DNA of 64,000 nt from Mytilus californianus (taxonomy: Eukaryota; Mollusca; Bivalvia; Mytilida; Mytilidae), in assembly GCF_021869535.1 (NCBI RefSeq), contig NW_026262659.1:12516321-12580320 (forward strand), written 5' to 3'. Positions within the stretch are counted from its first letter, which is position 1. Each line of letters begins with the position of its first letter. A model generated the notes under the pieces. That model made no database searches, was not told where the DNA came from, and saw nothing but the letters and a program-made list of their open reading frames with translations. The position numbers and the translations under genes were made by a program. This document shows positions 33,774 to 45,720 of the stretch, in pieces.

Positions 33774-34140
33774 AGGTCTTTCCACTTTTCTGTGGAAAGA
33801 CCTATTGGTTTTGTTCTGATTATTATTAGGTCTTTCCACTTTTCTGTGGAAAGACCTATTGATTTTCTTTTTCTAATGATAAGGTCTTTCCACTGATCTG
33901 TGGTAAGACCTATTGCATTTGTCCTGATTATTAGGTCTTTCCACTTTTTTTGTGGAAAGGCCTGTTGTATTTGTTCTGATTATTAGGTCTTTCCACTTTT
34001 CTGTGGAAAGACCTGTTGTATTTGTTCTGATTATTAGGTCATTCTACTAGTCTTTACATTTTACTGTGGAAAGACCTATTCTATTTGTTAGGTCTTTCCA
34101 CTATTCTGTGGAAAGACCTATTGTATTTGTTCTGATTATT
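33774..34140. repeat. Seven tandem hairpin units (AGGTCTTTCCAC / GTGGAAAGACCT)
   Basis: Hairpins start at 33774, 33828, 33882, 33933, 33985, 34036 and 34090. Each is AGGTCTTTCCAC, a ~6-nt loop and GTGGAAAGACCT, followed by a spacer like ATTGTATTTGTTCTGATTATT. The period is 51-54 bp. Copies 3, 4 and 6 carry substitutions or a small insertion. A related hairpin with AAGGTCTTTCC arms is at 40119-40151. Confidence 0.9.
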
Positions 34141-35460
34141 TTTTTCTTCTTCCGCAAAATTTGTTTCGCAAGATGTTGCTTAGATTTTTTGCATATAATA
34201 TCGAAAAATTATTGCGCTTTTTAAATTGTTTAGTCAAAGACTTTTTATTGCTAGAGTTATCTCCCCAAACACTGTTTTCTTTGTGGTCAGATCTCCTCCG
34301 TAACCGTAAAAGAAAGCGACAAATTTATTTTACCAAATTGCTCGTTATATCCTAGGATGTTTTGTCCAATTTTGACTGAATCGATACGAAAACTCAATAT
34401 GAGAGTTATATCCCCTCCTGTCTTTGACATAAGGGATCTATAAATGTATAGCATGAATGGTAAGTGATAATGACCTAGGGTTTATTGATTTCATGTCCTT
34501 GGTTCATTTAAATGAAATTGAGTCCAAGAACAGAGGTCAAGGTCATATTCTAAATTTGGACTTTTCCTTGTTATTTAATCTTCTCTGTCACTTTCAAAGA
34601 TATATATAAAAGAACTAGCGCAAAATGTTTGCCTAACTGTGAATAAGATATGATACATTTGGTCTGAAACAATACAATGACATCTAATAGGAGTTATTGT
34701 CCCTGAAATGATTCAAATTAAGTTTAATTGATTATCACTCCAATTCGGTCCATGATAAAGCCTTAGGGTCTTTTGCAAACTGTTTTGCCTTAGAAAATAT
34801 CAACCGGAAGTGAAATTGGTAAACCGGAAGTAGCCATTTTTGAACTTATTTCTTGAAAAGGAACCTATAAACTATATTTTTTTTCAAATATGCATTCTTA
34901 AACCTTTCAATTGAGACCGGAAGTGACCTTCATCAAACCGAAAGTACGTTATATCTCCCTTTTTACAGGCACAAGTATATAGAAACCATATATTTTTGGA
35001 ATCAGTGTAAATAAAGCTATCATGTGAGACAGGAAGTGACATTTTTTAAACAGGAAGTTATCTGAACAATTGGTTTTTAATTTTTTTTCTTCCTCCACAT
35101 TGTTTTCTTGTGTTGTATAGTTGTTTATCAAGATGTCGCTTAGATATTTTGTATATGATATTGAACAGTTAATGCGCTTTTGAGACTTTTCCTGTTTCAC
35201 CGAAGAGTTATCTCTTCAAACACTGTTTTTCATGTGTGTGCATCCCCTTTGCAACCGTAAAAGATTATGACGAATTATTTTCCCAATTTGCTCGTTATAT
35301 CCTTAGCGTCTGAAGAGTAATGTTGACCGAAGCCATCCGGAGACTCCATATGAGAGTTTACTTATTTCCCCATATGCATTTGATATAAGGGATATGCATT
35401 TGTAACTGGTAAACCATAAGTGATATTATCTAGGGTCTTTTGATTGGAGGTCCTTGGTCC
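34141..35460. repeat. Diverged ~930-bp tandem duplication
   Basis: 34145-34560 and 35080-35460 share ordered phrases: TTCTTC(C/-)TCC(G/A)CA, AGATGT(T/C)GCTTAGAT, CAAACACTGTTTT, GCTCGTTATATCC and ATAAGGGAT. Substitutions are dense. The block starts right after the hairpin array, so both may belong to one dispersed repeat. Confidence 0.55.
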
Positions 35461-37340
35461 AAAAAAAAAAGAAAATTAGGACAAGGTCAAAGGTCAGGTT
35501 TAATGTCATGTCATATTCCGTTTTTTTACGATAAATATATGTCACTTCTTTTCAGAAAGAGTTATAGGTATCGACAAAACAATTTAATAGTAACAAAAAT
35601 GTGTGTTGCGACATGTCGGTAATGAATTTTTTTTTAAAATGGCACACTCCATTTTATGCAGTGCCATTGCCCCTGAATAGGTAATATCGACAAATTACTA
35701 ATTAAATGCAAACTTTGCAAATATCATGTTTTAAATGTATCTTATATTTATTATCAGATAAAAATCTACCACTACCCAACCCCTTTACACACACTCATTC
35801 TGACAGATATTTTTTTTATTATCCTATTTCTATGAAAAGAAAATCACCTTCAGTTCCGTACATTTAACTGTTAAAAAGTTAATACTTCGTATGTACATAC
35901 TTCTGAAATAGAAATCCATACCTACAAAAATCTGCTCCATTTCATGTATTTTTCTGAAATTAATCGATAAACGTGCTGTTAAAGATTTTTAACAACAGCA
36001 TTACTTTTGTGTGCATGCAAAATATGAAGACTCGTGATCAACGATTAGACAAAAGTTGACCTGTAAAATGAATCAAGATAATATATCCCCGTTAGCACTA
36101 TAAATACACGTGCGTTGCGCTTGACCATGTTGATGGGCTGACCTGGATTGAGAAATTAAAATCAATGACGTAGAAATTCGTAAATATTACTGAGATCCTA
36201 CAATCAAATTTTTAAACATGCATTAAGATACAAATATGTGTTCCCGTAAAACATGTGCACGTAAAATGCATGCATGATCCGACATCGAAGACCGGTAAAA
36301 AATAAAACAAATAGTTATCGTGTTTCTCTGATCAATACACATGTGCTTTGTTCATCGGTCTCCCCTGATCACGTTTCTCCAGCATTTTATATTTAAAATA
36401 TAGGTAAAGAATTTCTTGTTGAAGAAACGTGATGTTTTATATTAGGGATAAACGGAATGTACCTATAATTTAAGTTACTAAAAACCCGCACAGAACTTTT
36501 TATTAATATATTAATAAAACCAAATAAAGAAGTCAACATTATAAAAATGTATATTTATTTATTGTATCAAAGAGCATTATTATCATACAAACAACAAATC
36601 ACTTTTTGATAAACAATATTGTGAGACAGTGAAGTTTTGTAAAAAGTAGGGACCCCTATTTTTTATTATATTATAATAGTTACAATTTCAATACAGTTGT
36701 TTAGGTGGTTTACGGTATCATGTGTATCCTGCGAGATACATCGGGCTTTATCGTTATATTGCTGATAAGCCGACATACCACATGTAAAATAAATATTATG
36801 AAAATGTATTTATAATTCTTTATTCTTTCCAAGGAAAGAAGTTTAATTTTATTATATTTTCATTTTAAAGAAAGTTATAATTTCTTCTAAACTTTTTGGA
36901 TATTTTTTAATCTTTAGTTGATTTTAATTGATTAATTGTTTAATTTAACTGATTACATCTTTGTTTGTTTTATTGATTTAATAATGATTTTCACTATTAT
37001 TTTAAACATATATCTTTTAAAGCGTTAAGTATTTACAATTCTCCAGTTTAAACTATCGGTAGAAATTATTAGTTTTGTTGATTAGTGTATTATTGTTTAT
37101 TTCATGAAATGTATGGGAATGTACGAATAACACGTGTCTTCAGAGAACAAAGGAATTCACGTGATACCTCGATATAGAGCTGTGCTCTAGTAGAAAATAC
37201 ATTGAATGCTCTATTACATTTATATCTTTGTTAATAGATTAGTTTTTATATATTTTTATGTAGCCCTATACCCGTTAATTAGTTATTATTTTGTATTATT
37301 TTCTTATCTCATTTTTATACGCCCGTTTACGGAACATATT
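35461..37340. other. AT-rich non-coding stretch
   Basis: No gene or repeat that I can support. Confidence 0.5.
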
Positions 37341-37985
37341 ATGGTATACCGTTGTCCGTCTGTCCGTCCGTCTGTCCGTCCGTCGTCAACATGTCGGACA
37401 TTAACTCAAAAACGCTTTTACCAATTTGCATAAAACTTTGGTGAATTGTTTATATCTATTGACGTGAGCTCCCTTTCGTTTTTTATAAATTTTAGATTTT
37501 ACGTTTCTGAGTTATGGGGTTTTATTCATTAAAAAAGGGGGATTTTCCAGTTTTCGGACAATAACTCAAGAATGCTTTCACCACCTTGCAACAAATTGTG
37601 GTGAATTGTTTATATCTATTGACGTGAGCTCCCTTTCGATTTTTATATATTTTAGATTTTACGTTTCCGAGTTACAGGGTTTTATTCATAAAAAAGGAGG
37701 ATTTTCCAGTTTTCTGACAAAAAATCAAAAATGCTTTCAGCAGTTCTTATGAAACTTTGGTGAATTGTTTATATCTATTGATGTAAGCCCTGTTTAGAAT
37801 TTTATAAATTTTACATTTTACATTTCTGAGTTATGGGGTTTTATTCATTAAAAAAGGGGGGATTTTCCAGTTTTCGGACAATAACTCAAAAATGCTGTCA
37901 GCAATTCTCATAAAACTTTGGGGAATTGTTAATATCTATTGATGTAAGCTCCCTTTACATTTTCATAAATTTCTAATATAACATT
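37341..37985 (+). repeat. (GTCC GTCT)n microsatellite plus four ~160-bp tandem repeats
   Basis: GTCCGTCTGTCCGTCCGTCT at about 37354 leads into four units marked by GTGAATTGTTTATATCTATT at 37441, 37601, 37760 and (GGGAATTGTT) 37920. The periods are 159-161 bp. Each unit also carries TTTTCGGACAATAACTCAA and GGGGTTTTATTCATTAAAAA. No coding frame is kept. Confidence 0.85.
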
Positions 37986-38753
37986 GAGAATTAATTGAAC
38001 TTTAATTGTTTATAGTCTGACAACAAACAGAATAGTTTCTAGAAATGTCGATCATGTTTTGTGTATCTGAATATATTTATATACAATCGAGGTTAAGTAA
38101 AAAAACAAAACGCACATCTAGGGATAAAACATTTGCTGTCAAAATGATAAAATTCCAATAATTCAATAATAACTAATGAAGGCATAACCATTTCTTTAAT
38201 TTCGAAAGCAAATAATGATTTAAAAAAAGATCTTACCAGAGGTAATTGTTATAAACCTAGAACTAGTAATGTCAACGTCGATACGAATACTGAACACGTA
38301 TTGGGGAGCACATACCTTTAATTCTTAGTTTTTTTTTGTTTTTTTTTTGTAAATGTTAACCAATCAATCGAGACTGCTTTAGATATTGATTTTTACGTCA
38401 GGAATTCGTTCATTAAATAACATGCCAAAACAGGAACATATGCAAACACCTACGTTATGTCATCATATTTTGTCTATTTGTTTTATTTCTGTCGATATTC
38501 ATATCATCATGTTATATGATTCGTTCCGTTTAATCTAGTATAACTCGAATAGACATTTTAATTTCCTAGGCATTAAGATGTACAAAGGAAAAGAAAAGAA
38601 CATGTTTATTTTCTATAAAAAAGATACATATACATTTTAAAAATAATTTTAAGTACAGCTGACAACAGATATCACTAACATACGACTCCTCTAAAACATT
38701 ATCGTACAACGGGTAAATTATCACAATTTGATAGGTTTATCGCTGTCACGTAG
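37986..38753. other. AT-rich non-coding stretch
   Basis: Nothing nameable is visible. Confidence 0.5.
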
Positions 38754-39029
38754 TGACTCCCTATGGATCCGTAGGGTGTTTGTAAATTTCATAGGGGGTT
38801 CCTGACGTCACGCCTACTGTTATTGATGACATCATCTATTAATGTTGTTGTGTTTCATTGGTTTTTTTTCTACAAAACGCAAACGAAAAAGTCCCACGTG
38901 GGAAACATTTTTTATACGGTTCACTACTGACCCCTACGGACCATAGAGTGTGAATAAATTCATAGGATATTTGGACTTCGGCATCACCCTATGGATTTAG
39001 CTAACCCTCAATGGATCTGTAGGGAGTCA
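38754..39029. mobile_element. Foldback/MITE of ~276 bp with possible 4-bp target duplication
   Basis: Left end TGACTCCCTATGGATCCGT; the right end in reverse complement is TGACTCCCTACAGATCCAT (16 of 19 match). GTAG lies directly outside both ends (38750-38753 and 39030-39033). Related phrases recur inside the element (CCCTACGGACCATAG, CCCTATGG). Confidence 0.5.
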
Positions 39030-39699
39030 GTAGCAAACCATATAACTTACAAAAGACATAAAAACAAGGACAAATAAAACAAACGACAAAGAATAACACA
39101 CGATACAGATAGCGTTACCTGGTACCTTCACAAGCATAAGTTATCAATCAATCAATGGCATGAAGAATTAACAGTCAAACTTTATTTTAATTAAGTAGCT
39201 TCATCCCTATCAAAGCGAACAAACATAACTTTTTGGAGTTTAATTTTAATTCTTAATGTATCATTTCCAACAAAATGTAGCAGTTAATAAATTTATTCTT
39301 TATGTAGCCTGTATGACACAAACACGCAATACAGGTCAATGAATATTATTGGCTAAAATTAAATCAGAATCTAATATGACGAAATGTTTAACAGAACACG
39401 AGATTTCTGATTTACATAGAAGTGTTATCATTTATCCGCAAAAACTTCATATTTATGCAATTAGATCATACAAAAGACAAGATAGTACAGAGATTCATAT
39501 TGTCATACAACAGAAGTATTTAGTATCGATTTAATGACACAAAAATAGACGTTATTAAGATTTCATTTCAAATCTGTAACAATGACACATTGTGAAAGTG
39601 TTACTACATTTTGAAAATTTTAGATTATGCCACTTTTCCTGTTTTATGAAAACCAATTACTCTTTTAAGAACGAAAACAGATGAAACTAGGTGGCTACG

Positions 39700-40151
39700 A
39701 CTTACGGTTTCTGAGTTTTGGTGGCCAACCGACACCGGTTAATTTTCAAAGGGGCATAACCCTACCAATGAGTCGTTGAATCTTTTCGATCAAAATGTAA
39801 CGAAGAACCGGGGTCTGGTCCTGAACAAATTTCACCCTTTGCTTTTTTTGTACCTATTACGGTTACGGTGTTTGAATGATAACAAGGTTTTTAGGTTTCG
39901 GAGGGATAACTCCGGACCGACAAAATTTTACGACTCACAGGGTGAGTTCCGGATAGGTATTTGTGACACCGATACAAAGTGTGAACCTGAAAGCGACATG
40001 GCTTACGGTTACGGAGGGAAATTTTGTCAAAGTTTGGCGGAACAAAAAGAATAATAATAATAATAATAATAATGATAATAATAATAATATTAATAATAAT
40101 AATCAGAAGAAATACAGTAAGGTCTTTCCCTTTTGGAAAAGGAAAGACCTT
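39700..40151 (+). repeat. Dispersed repeat with (AAT)n and terminal hairpin
   Basis: The segment AAAGGGGCATAACCCTACCA ... TTTCGGAGGGATAACTCCGG ... GCGACATGGCTTACGG leads to an (AAT)n run at 40052-40102 and then the hairpin AAGGTCTTTCC / GGAAAGACCTT (40119-40151). ORFs over it change frame and look incidental. From memory it resembles a common mussel repeat. Confidence 0.6.
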
Positions 40152-41637
40152 AATAATTATTCATTATTTCTATGTAAGTCAGATGTAGACGTCTTATATC
40201 TGAGGGCCCCTCATATATAACTAAATCTAATACTTATAGGATAAACATGGGAGCTTGAAAACGACTGAATTTCGTGGAAACCGTATATCCATGATTGCAT
40301 AATTTGTAAGTAAAAACCTTGACATGTACTAAGAATAGATGACCTAGTCTGATTGCATGATATTTTATAAAACAGAATATTACAGTACATAAGAAAAACA
40401 CATCAATATGTATCTCATTATCAGTTTGTTAAAAGATGGGCAACAACATGAGTCACTATTAAAATCTAAATGCAAAATAATTCTCAATGACACAAGACAA
40501 AAGGGAATAATTACTTCCACGTGTCCTTAAGACGATACTTTATTTATGGTTGGCCCTACCTTTATATTGATTTTTTATTGTTTAACAAGACGTCTTTCTT
40601 TTTACTCAGTTTGTGGAATGACAGATGTACAAAATATTGTACAAAATAATAAACATAATTGATTGAATCAAGATATAGTAAGATATACAACTTTCTGGTC
40701 AGAGGTGTATTATAACCACCCGTATTTACTATATCTTCTTGTACAATGGTTTATTAAACGGTTGGATTTATTAGTTAAAGCCCCTTCATGTATCTGTACC
40801 AAGTCAGATATTTGAATGGTTGCAGTAGTTCAAAAACGTTATATAAATGATACATGTGCGTGTAGTTTGAAGAAAGATACACAAAGAGAAGATGACGACT
40901 TTTTTTAATTTTCTTTTTTTGGTTTATGAATGTCCATATTATGAGATGAATTATCAAAAAAAAGTAAAGAACTGTACAGTTTCGTATTTGAACTTCAGGA
41001 GTAGTTCTTCTGTTGATTAAATTGATCACAATGAGATATAATAAACAAGTCCTAACTTGATTCGTAATTAGATCAATATGCCATCATTTGCTACATGTAC
41101 ATTTCAAAGATGCAAAAATAAGTGGGTTTTTTTCAATGAATTATCGATACGTAGTATAAACTGTACAGTTTCGTATTTTGGAATTACGAGTAGTAGTTAC
41201 CTGTGACGTTACTTTTTGTGGCGTTGATCCATTCGTGTTACAGACACACACTTAGTAATTCTATATAGCTGTTTTAATGTACTGTCCTAATTAATTTTAG
41301 TTATTCGTTCTTATTCTGTGCTTAACATGACAAAATTTACTATTATATTATTTATTCATGTATTTATCTGTCTTTGGTGTTCTTGCGTGTATTTGTACTG
41401 TATTCCCGCAATGCAATGTTAGCGATGTCATTTTAGCGGTTTATCTAACATTGCCTTGAAGCGCGGTTTTGCTATATATATAGCTAGCCACAAAACAAAA
41501 AAAACAGAAGAAAGAACAACGTATTACTGCCATTACATCCAAAATATATCCATCTCGTTAAAATATTGTATTTAAAAAAATAATTCGGTTTCCAATGTCG
41601 AAAATGCCGTGTCACATTTCACAGACAACGAACAAAG
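40152..41637. other. AT-rich non-coding stretch
   Basis: Two short direct echoes (ACTGTACAGTTTCGTATTT at about 40972 and 41160) suggest a small old duplication. No gene is seen. Confidence 0.45.
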
Positions 41638-41865
41638 TAAAATCACAAAATACCGAACTCCTAGGAAAATTCAAAACGGAAAGTCCCTAATCAAATGGCA
41701 AAATCAAAAGCTCAAACACATCAAACGAATGGATTACAATTGTCATATTCCTGACTTAGAACAGGCATTTCTTAAGTAGAAAATGGTGGATTAAACCTTG
41801 TTTATATCAGCTAAACATCTCACTTGTATGACAGTCGCGTACAATTCCATTCCATTATTTAATGC
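41638..41865 (-). repeat. Dispersed repeat R3, terminal fragment
   Basis: Shares AAATTCAAAACGGAAAGTCC, CACATCAAACGAATGGA and CTCACTTGTATGACAGTCGC with 28195-28410 and 43335-43550. It is diverged and truncated on the right. Confidence 0.65.
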
Positions 41866-42674
41866 CGTATAGATGTAGAAAGTATTTAAAATGTTCAATA
41901 AATGTTATTATTAGCTTTCTGAGGTAAACTATTCAGAAAGTGTTCATCAAATGTGTCCTCTTCGGCTATATAAACTCATTGTTAAGGTTTTACTTACTGT
42001 GGTTGGTACATTTTCATGATTTTGTGATAGATATTAACTCACGTATTTAAAGTTGAAATTATTCTAAATATTTTAGGACTCATAAATTGTTTTAAAAATT
42101 AGTATTTTACTTCATTTTATATGAAAGTATTCTGTCAATTAAACATACTTTTTCCTTTGCACCCTAGCTCTCCTAAATTATTAACTTCAACAATATTAAG
42201 CCTCTGATGGATAATTGCATTGTCTCTTTAACAATTATACCATATTTTCTAAATTCTATAAACACCTAAAATCTGTAACATCCATGCTATATACGTTGGT
42301 TCGTAATATTCATTTCACATCTTGTGAATAATGCATCATTTAAAGTCTGCAGAGTGTTTAAAAAACGATAAATAACAAATAATTACGCTTCTATGGTCAT
42401 TTTTAACACCAAAAAGCACGGGATATTCTATCAGTGTAACTACTGATAATTGCCATCGACAGAACTTTTGCATTTTTCTAATCAAAACCAGGGATGTTGT
42501 TTACAGTTTGTGCGTGAAGACTTGGCGCGCTCTTAACAAACTACACAGGAAAACATGACCTTCTGCAATGCCAAGATACAGGTATCGACAGATTGTAGAT
42601 CCGTGAATGTGTATATGTATATAACAATAATATCTAGTTTGCTTTTAATTTACTGATAACAAAATCAATATTAA

Positions 42675-43263
42675 GGTAGTTCAGGGGTATACCGCCATCT
42701 TGAGTTGTACAATCACAGTTAATAATCGGTCTAGTTCTTTGCCCAAATCTGCAAATTTGGAGACAGATTTGCAATTCATTGGTTACACTGTTTATTTATA
42801 TAAAGAAAACTTAGTTATGCATTGCATTATCGAAAATACTTGATCAAATACCAAATATTTGTGCTTTTAGAATTAGTTTTTCAAATAAGCCTATTAATGG
42901 GAGATAACTCTTTTAGTAAAAAATTTATACTGGACATATAGGGAATTTTTCATTTTTTACTTGTAGCAAGACAAGTTCGGTGACACCATTTTTTCTTTTT
43001 ATTTTTCTTAAAATATATTATAAAACCTATCTTCTCATATTTTATTTCAAAATTCTGTCTCATAGATTTCTTTTTATGCACAAAAATGTGTTTTTTCATG
43101 AACAATCTAAGCAAATTTTGGCAATTGTGAACGACCCGTACCTTGAAAAATAGCGCGGTGACCCATACTTTTTATCATTTTTTTGAAAAAAGCATAATAA
43201 AATCATCATTTTGGCAAAGTATAAGAAAATTTTGTCATTTTGTTTCTATACCCCTGAACTACC
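42675..43263. mobile_element. 589-bp TTAA-flanked MITE (piggyBac-like), family 1
   Basis: Left end GGTAGTTCAGGGGTATA, right end TATACCCCTGAACTACC: 17-bp perfect inverted repeats. TTAA lies at 42671-42674 and 43264-43267, the target duplication typical of piggyBac-type transposons. No transposase ORF. Confidence 0.85.
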
Positions 43264-43334
43264 TTAATACCAATAAAAACAATATCCAATGATCTAATTA
43301 CAGTGTTGATTTGGTTACCTTTAGAATAAGTTTA

Positions 43335-44400
43335 TTTAAAAAGTAAAATAACAAAAATACTGAACTCCGAGGAAAATTCAAAACGGAAAGTCCCTAATCA
43401 AATGGCAAAATCAAATGATAAAACACATCAAACGAATGGACAACAACTGTCATATTCTTGACTTGGTACAGGCATTTCCAAATGTAGAAAATGGTGGATT
43501 GAACCTGGTTTTATAGCGCTAAACCTCTCACTTGTATGACAGTCGCATCAAATTCCATTATATTTATAACGATGCGTGAACAAAACAGACATAATAGGTA
43601 ACATTGTCAAAATAGGGATACAGCCATAATCACCGTGTCACAATCTCAATCATAACAAAAACAAACAAATATATAACAATGAAGCACTAAAAAGGAAATA
43701 TAAAATTTAATAACCACATGCATTGCTACTTATATATGTATCTAAAATCAACCCAAATGACTGCATGGCGAGGTTCACATCAGCTTGAGTAGAGAGTCGC
43801 GTGTTTGATGTTACTGAATGTTACGTCACACAGGAAGTGATATAAAATAATTTTGTCCTTCAAAGTATTTTCAATATTATAATAAAACAATAACATAAAG
43901 ACATTATAATAGAACAATAACATAAAGACATTATAATAGAACAATAACATAAAGACATTATAATAGAACAATAACATATATGGTGGGATGTTAAAAGTAC
44001 AAAACTACGTCATATGTACCACAAAAATACAAAAAGTAGCACTTACAAAGCACATCAGCAAAAATGAAAGATATTACAAACAACACATTGATATAAAATA
44101 ATTTTGTAGTTCAAAGTATTTTAAAATCATAATAACACATTAAGATAATTGCATTTTATTGGAACAAAAACATAATGACGGGATGTTTAAAAGCACAGAG
44201 CCACGTCATATGTACTAAAAAAACACGAAAAGTCACACGTACAAAGCACACTAGCAAATAAAGAAAGATAACATAAACACATTGACGGGATGTATAAGTA
44301 CCGAGCCACGTCAAATGGGTATTACCGAAAATAGACCAAACAGTAAAAGTAATATTATTAATAGAACAAAGACAAATAAGAGAACAACATAACACGTTAT
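43335..44400 (-). repeat. Dispersed repeat R3, long copy
   Basis: Collinear with 28195-29138. It is followed on the right by RT-like relics in minus orientation, which makes it the probable 3' part of that element. It contains the 27-bp tandem repeat at 43862-43980. Confidence 0.65.
43862..43980. repeat. 27-bp tandem repeat, about four units
   Basis: ACATTATAATAGAACAATAA then CATAAAG is repeated with little change. The minus-strand ORF MLLFYYNVF... repeated four times is only a by-product. Confidence 0.85.
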
Positions 44401-44429
44401 TAAGATGATAAACAGCGTCAGTACACAGA

Positions 44430-44965
44430 ATATATACACCAAGACCATCATGTATTATTTGTGAAGTTGATACGGAATATTTATCAACAAGGTCTTGGTA
44501 CCTTCCGATGAACTTTTTTAGAAAAAGGACGAGACGTTCTTTGACGTACCCCTGGTTCATCAACTTTCTTCTCAGACACTGGTGACGTTTTACAAAGTCT
44601 GAATAGGAGCTGCAAGCTCTGGAATATCGAATAAATTGGGAAATGTATATCCCATATGCAGGTGAATTTGGTATATTGCTACTAAGGTGGGGGAAATTGA
44701 TAATTTCAAAATTAAAATCGTCTCGTTTGTCATAGATTCTGGTACTGAGATGACTGTGTATGTCAAATTCGAGGTATATATCTAAAATGAGGCGGAGGAA
44801 GCCGTGTCTGTTGTTTCTTTAATTTCTAGTTCTGGGGGTTATATTAATGGAACCCAATCAGAAAAGTTCGGATTGTTAATGGAAAGAACATCATTAATAT
44901 ATCTGAAAGTGAAATTAAATAACCTGGCTTCTTTGATCTTCTTGTTTTTGACAAGTGTCTGAAGG
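44430..44965 (-). pseudogene. Reverse transcriptase relic with RYI(D/N)DV box, copy 1
   Basis: On minus, starting near 44965: FNFTFRYINDVLSINNP (the second residue of the expected catalytic D-D pair reads N-D, so the site is damaged). Then ELEIKETTDTA, a stop, and a stretch with SMTNETI, PTLVAIYQ and a C-terminal NQGYVKERLVLFLKKF region near 44500. Copy 2 at 47860-48480 is collinear and more complete at motif B. The family looks like a PLE-related or similar RT lineage; I cannot place it securely. Several stops and frameshifts. Confidence 0.6.
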
Positions 44966-44999
44966 AACTCCGATTCATATGAAAATAAGAAGAGGTCGG

Positions 45000-45270
45000 C
45001 AAGGAGAGTAAGGATCGATAAGTTTACCAGGATCGTTTATAATTTCCGGACACGGTAAACAACATTTCCGTAAAAATGAGGATGTGCTATCCCGTTTGAA
45101 ATAAGGTGTCTATAGGTACAACCAAACTTCAAAACCAAATCTGTATATCTATGAAAGAATTTAGTAAAGGTTTTAAGTAATTTGTGGTAACGAAATCCCT
45201 GGCTTAATAATTTACCAGTAATACAAAGATTAAGTTCGTTAAAATCAAAACAGGGACGAAAGATACCAGA
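45000..45270 (-). pseudogene. C-terminal fragment of a related RT
   Basis: Minus-strand frame ...LCITGKLLSQGFRYHKLL then KTFTKFFHRYTDLVLKFG and FYGNVVYRVRKL. The pattern LL.QG...KL...F.KF..R...LV resembles the C-terminal part of copy 1 (NQGYVKERLVLFLKKFIGRY) but is a different subfamily. It suggests two related elements side by side. The assignment rests on this internal resemblance. Confidence 0.45.
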
Positions 45271-45274
45271 GGGA

Positions 45275-45720
45275 CAGTCAAACTCATAGATCGAAAACAA
45301 ACTGACAACGCCATGGCCAAAAATAAAAAGACAAACAGACAAATGACACAACATAGAAAACCAAAGACTAAGCAACACGAACCCCACCAAAAACTGGGGG
45401 TGATCTCAGGTGCTCCAGAAGGGTAAGCAGATCCTGCTCCACATGTGGCACCCGTCGTGTTGCTTATGTTATTACAAATCCGGTAAATAGTCTAATTCGG
45501 TAAGTCACATTCGTGAAAAGGGAGGGTATTGTAGTTACGACATAAGGAACATATCCGATATCATCTGTGAAACGGTTATTCCATAACGGTCAACCAACTC
45601 GTGATGGCGTCCGTAACATTTACGAAGGGATGACTTCAACTTCACCATTTGGAACTCTTGGTTTAATAGCTTAAATTCCTTGTGAGCAGCAATCCTCTAT
45701 CAAGGAAATCAAACACACAC
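45275..45720. repeat. Dispersed repeat with GATCCTGCTCCACATGTGGC
   Basis: GGGACAGTCAAACTCATAGA, ACCCCACCAAAAACTGGGGG and ATCCTGCTCCACATGTGGCA are phrases I recall as very common in mussel genomic sequence. There is one copy in this window, next to the RT relics. The ORF 45037-45390 that spans into it is not a coherent protein. Confidence 0.45.

Noticed and set aside
33774-34140. CRISPR-like array
   Set aside because: Regular spacing, but the spacers are repeats of each other and the context is a eukaryotic repeat; it is a tandem hairpin repeat.
35300-35345. CTGAAGAGTAATGTTGACCGAAGCC as a hammerhead
   Set aside because: The second box is GAAG, not GAAA; helix II does not pair well; the parallel sequence near 34370 lacks the core.
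43780-43977. Repeated MLLFYYNV peptide ORF
   Set aside because: Product of a 27-bp tandem repeat.
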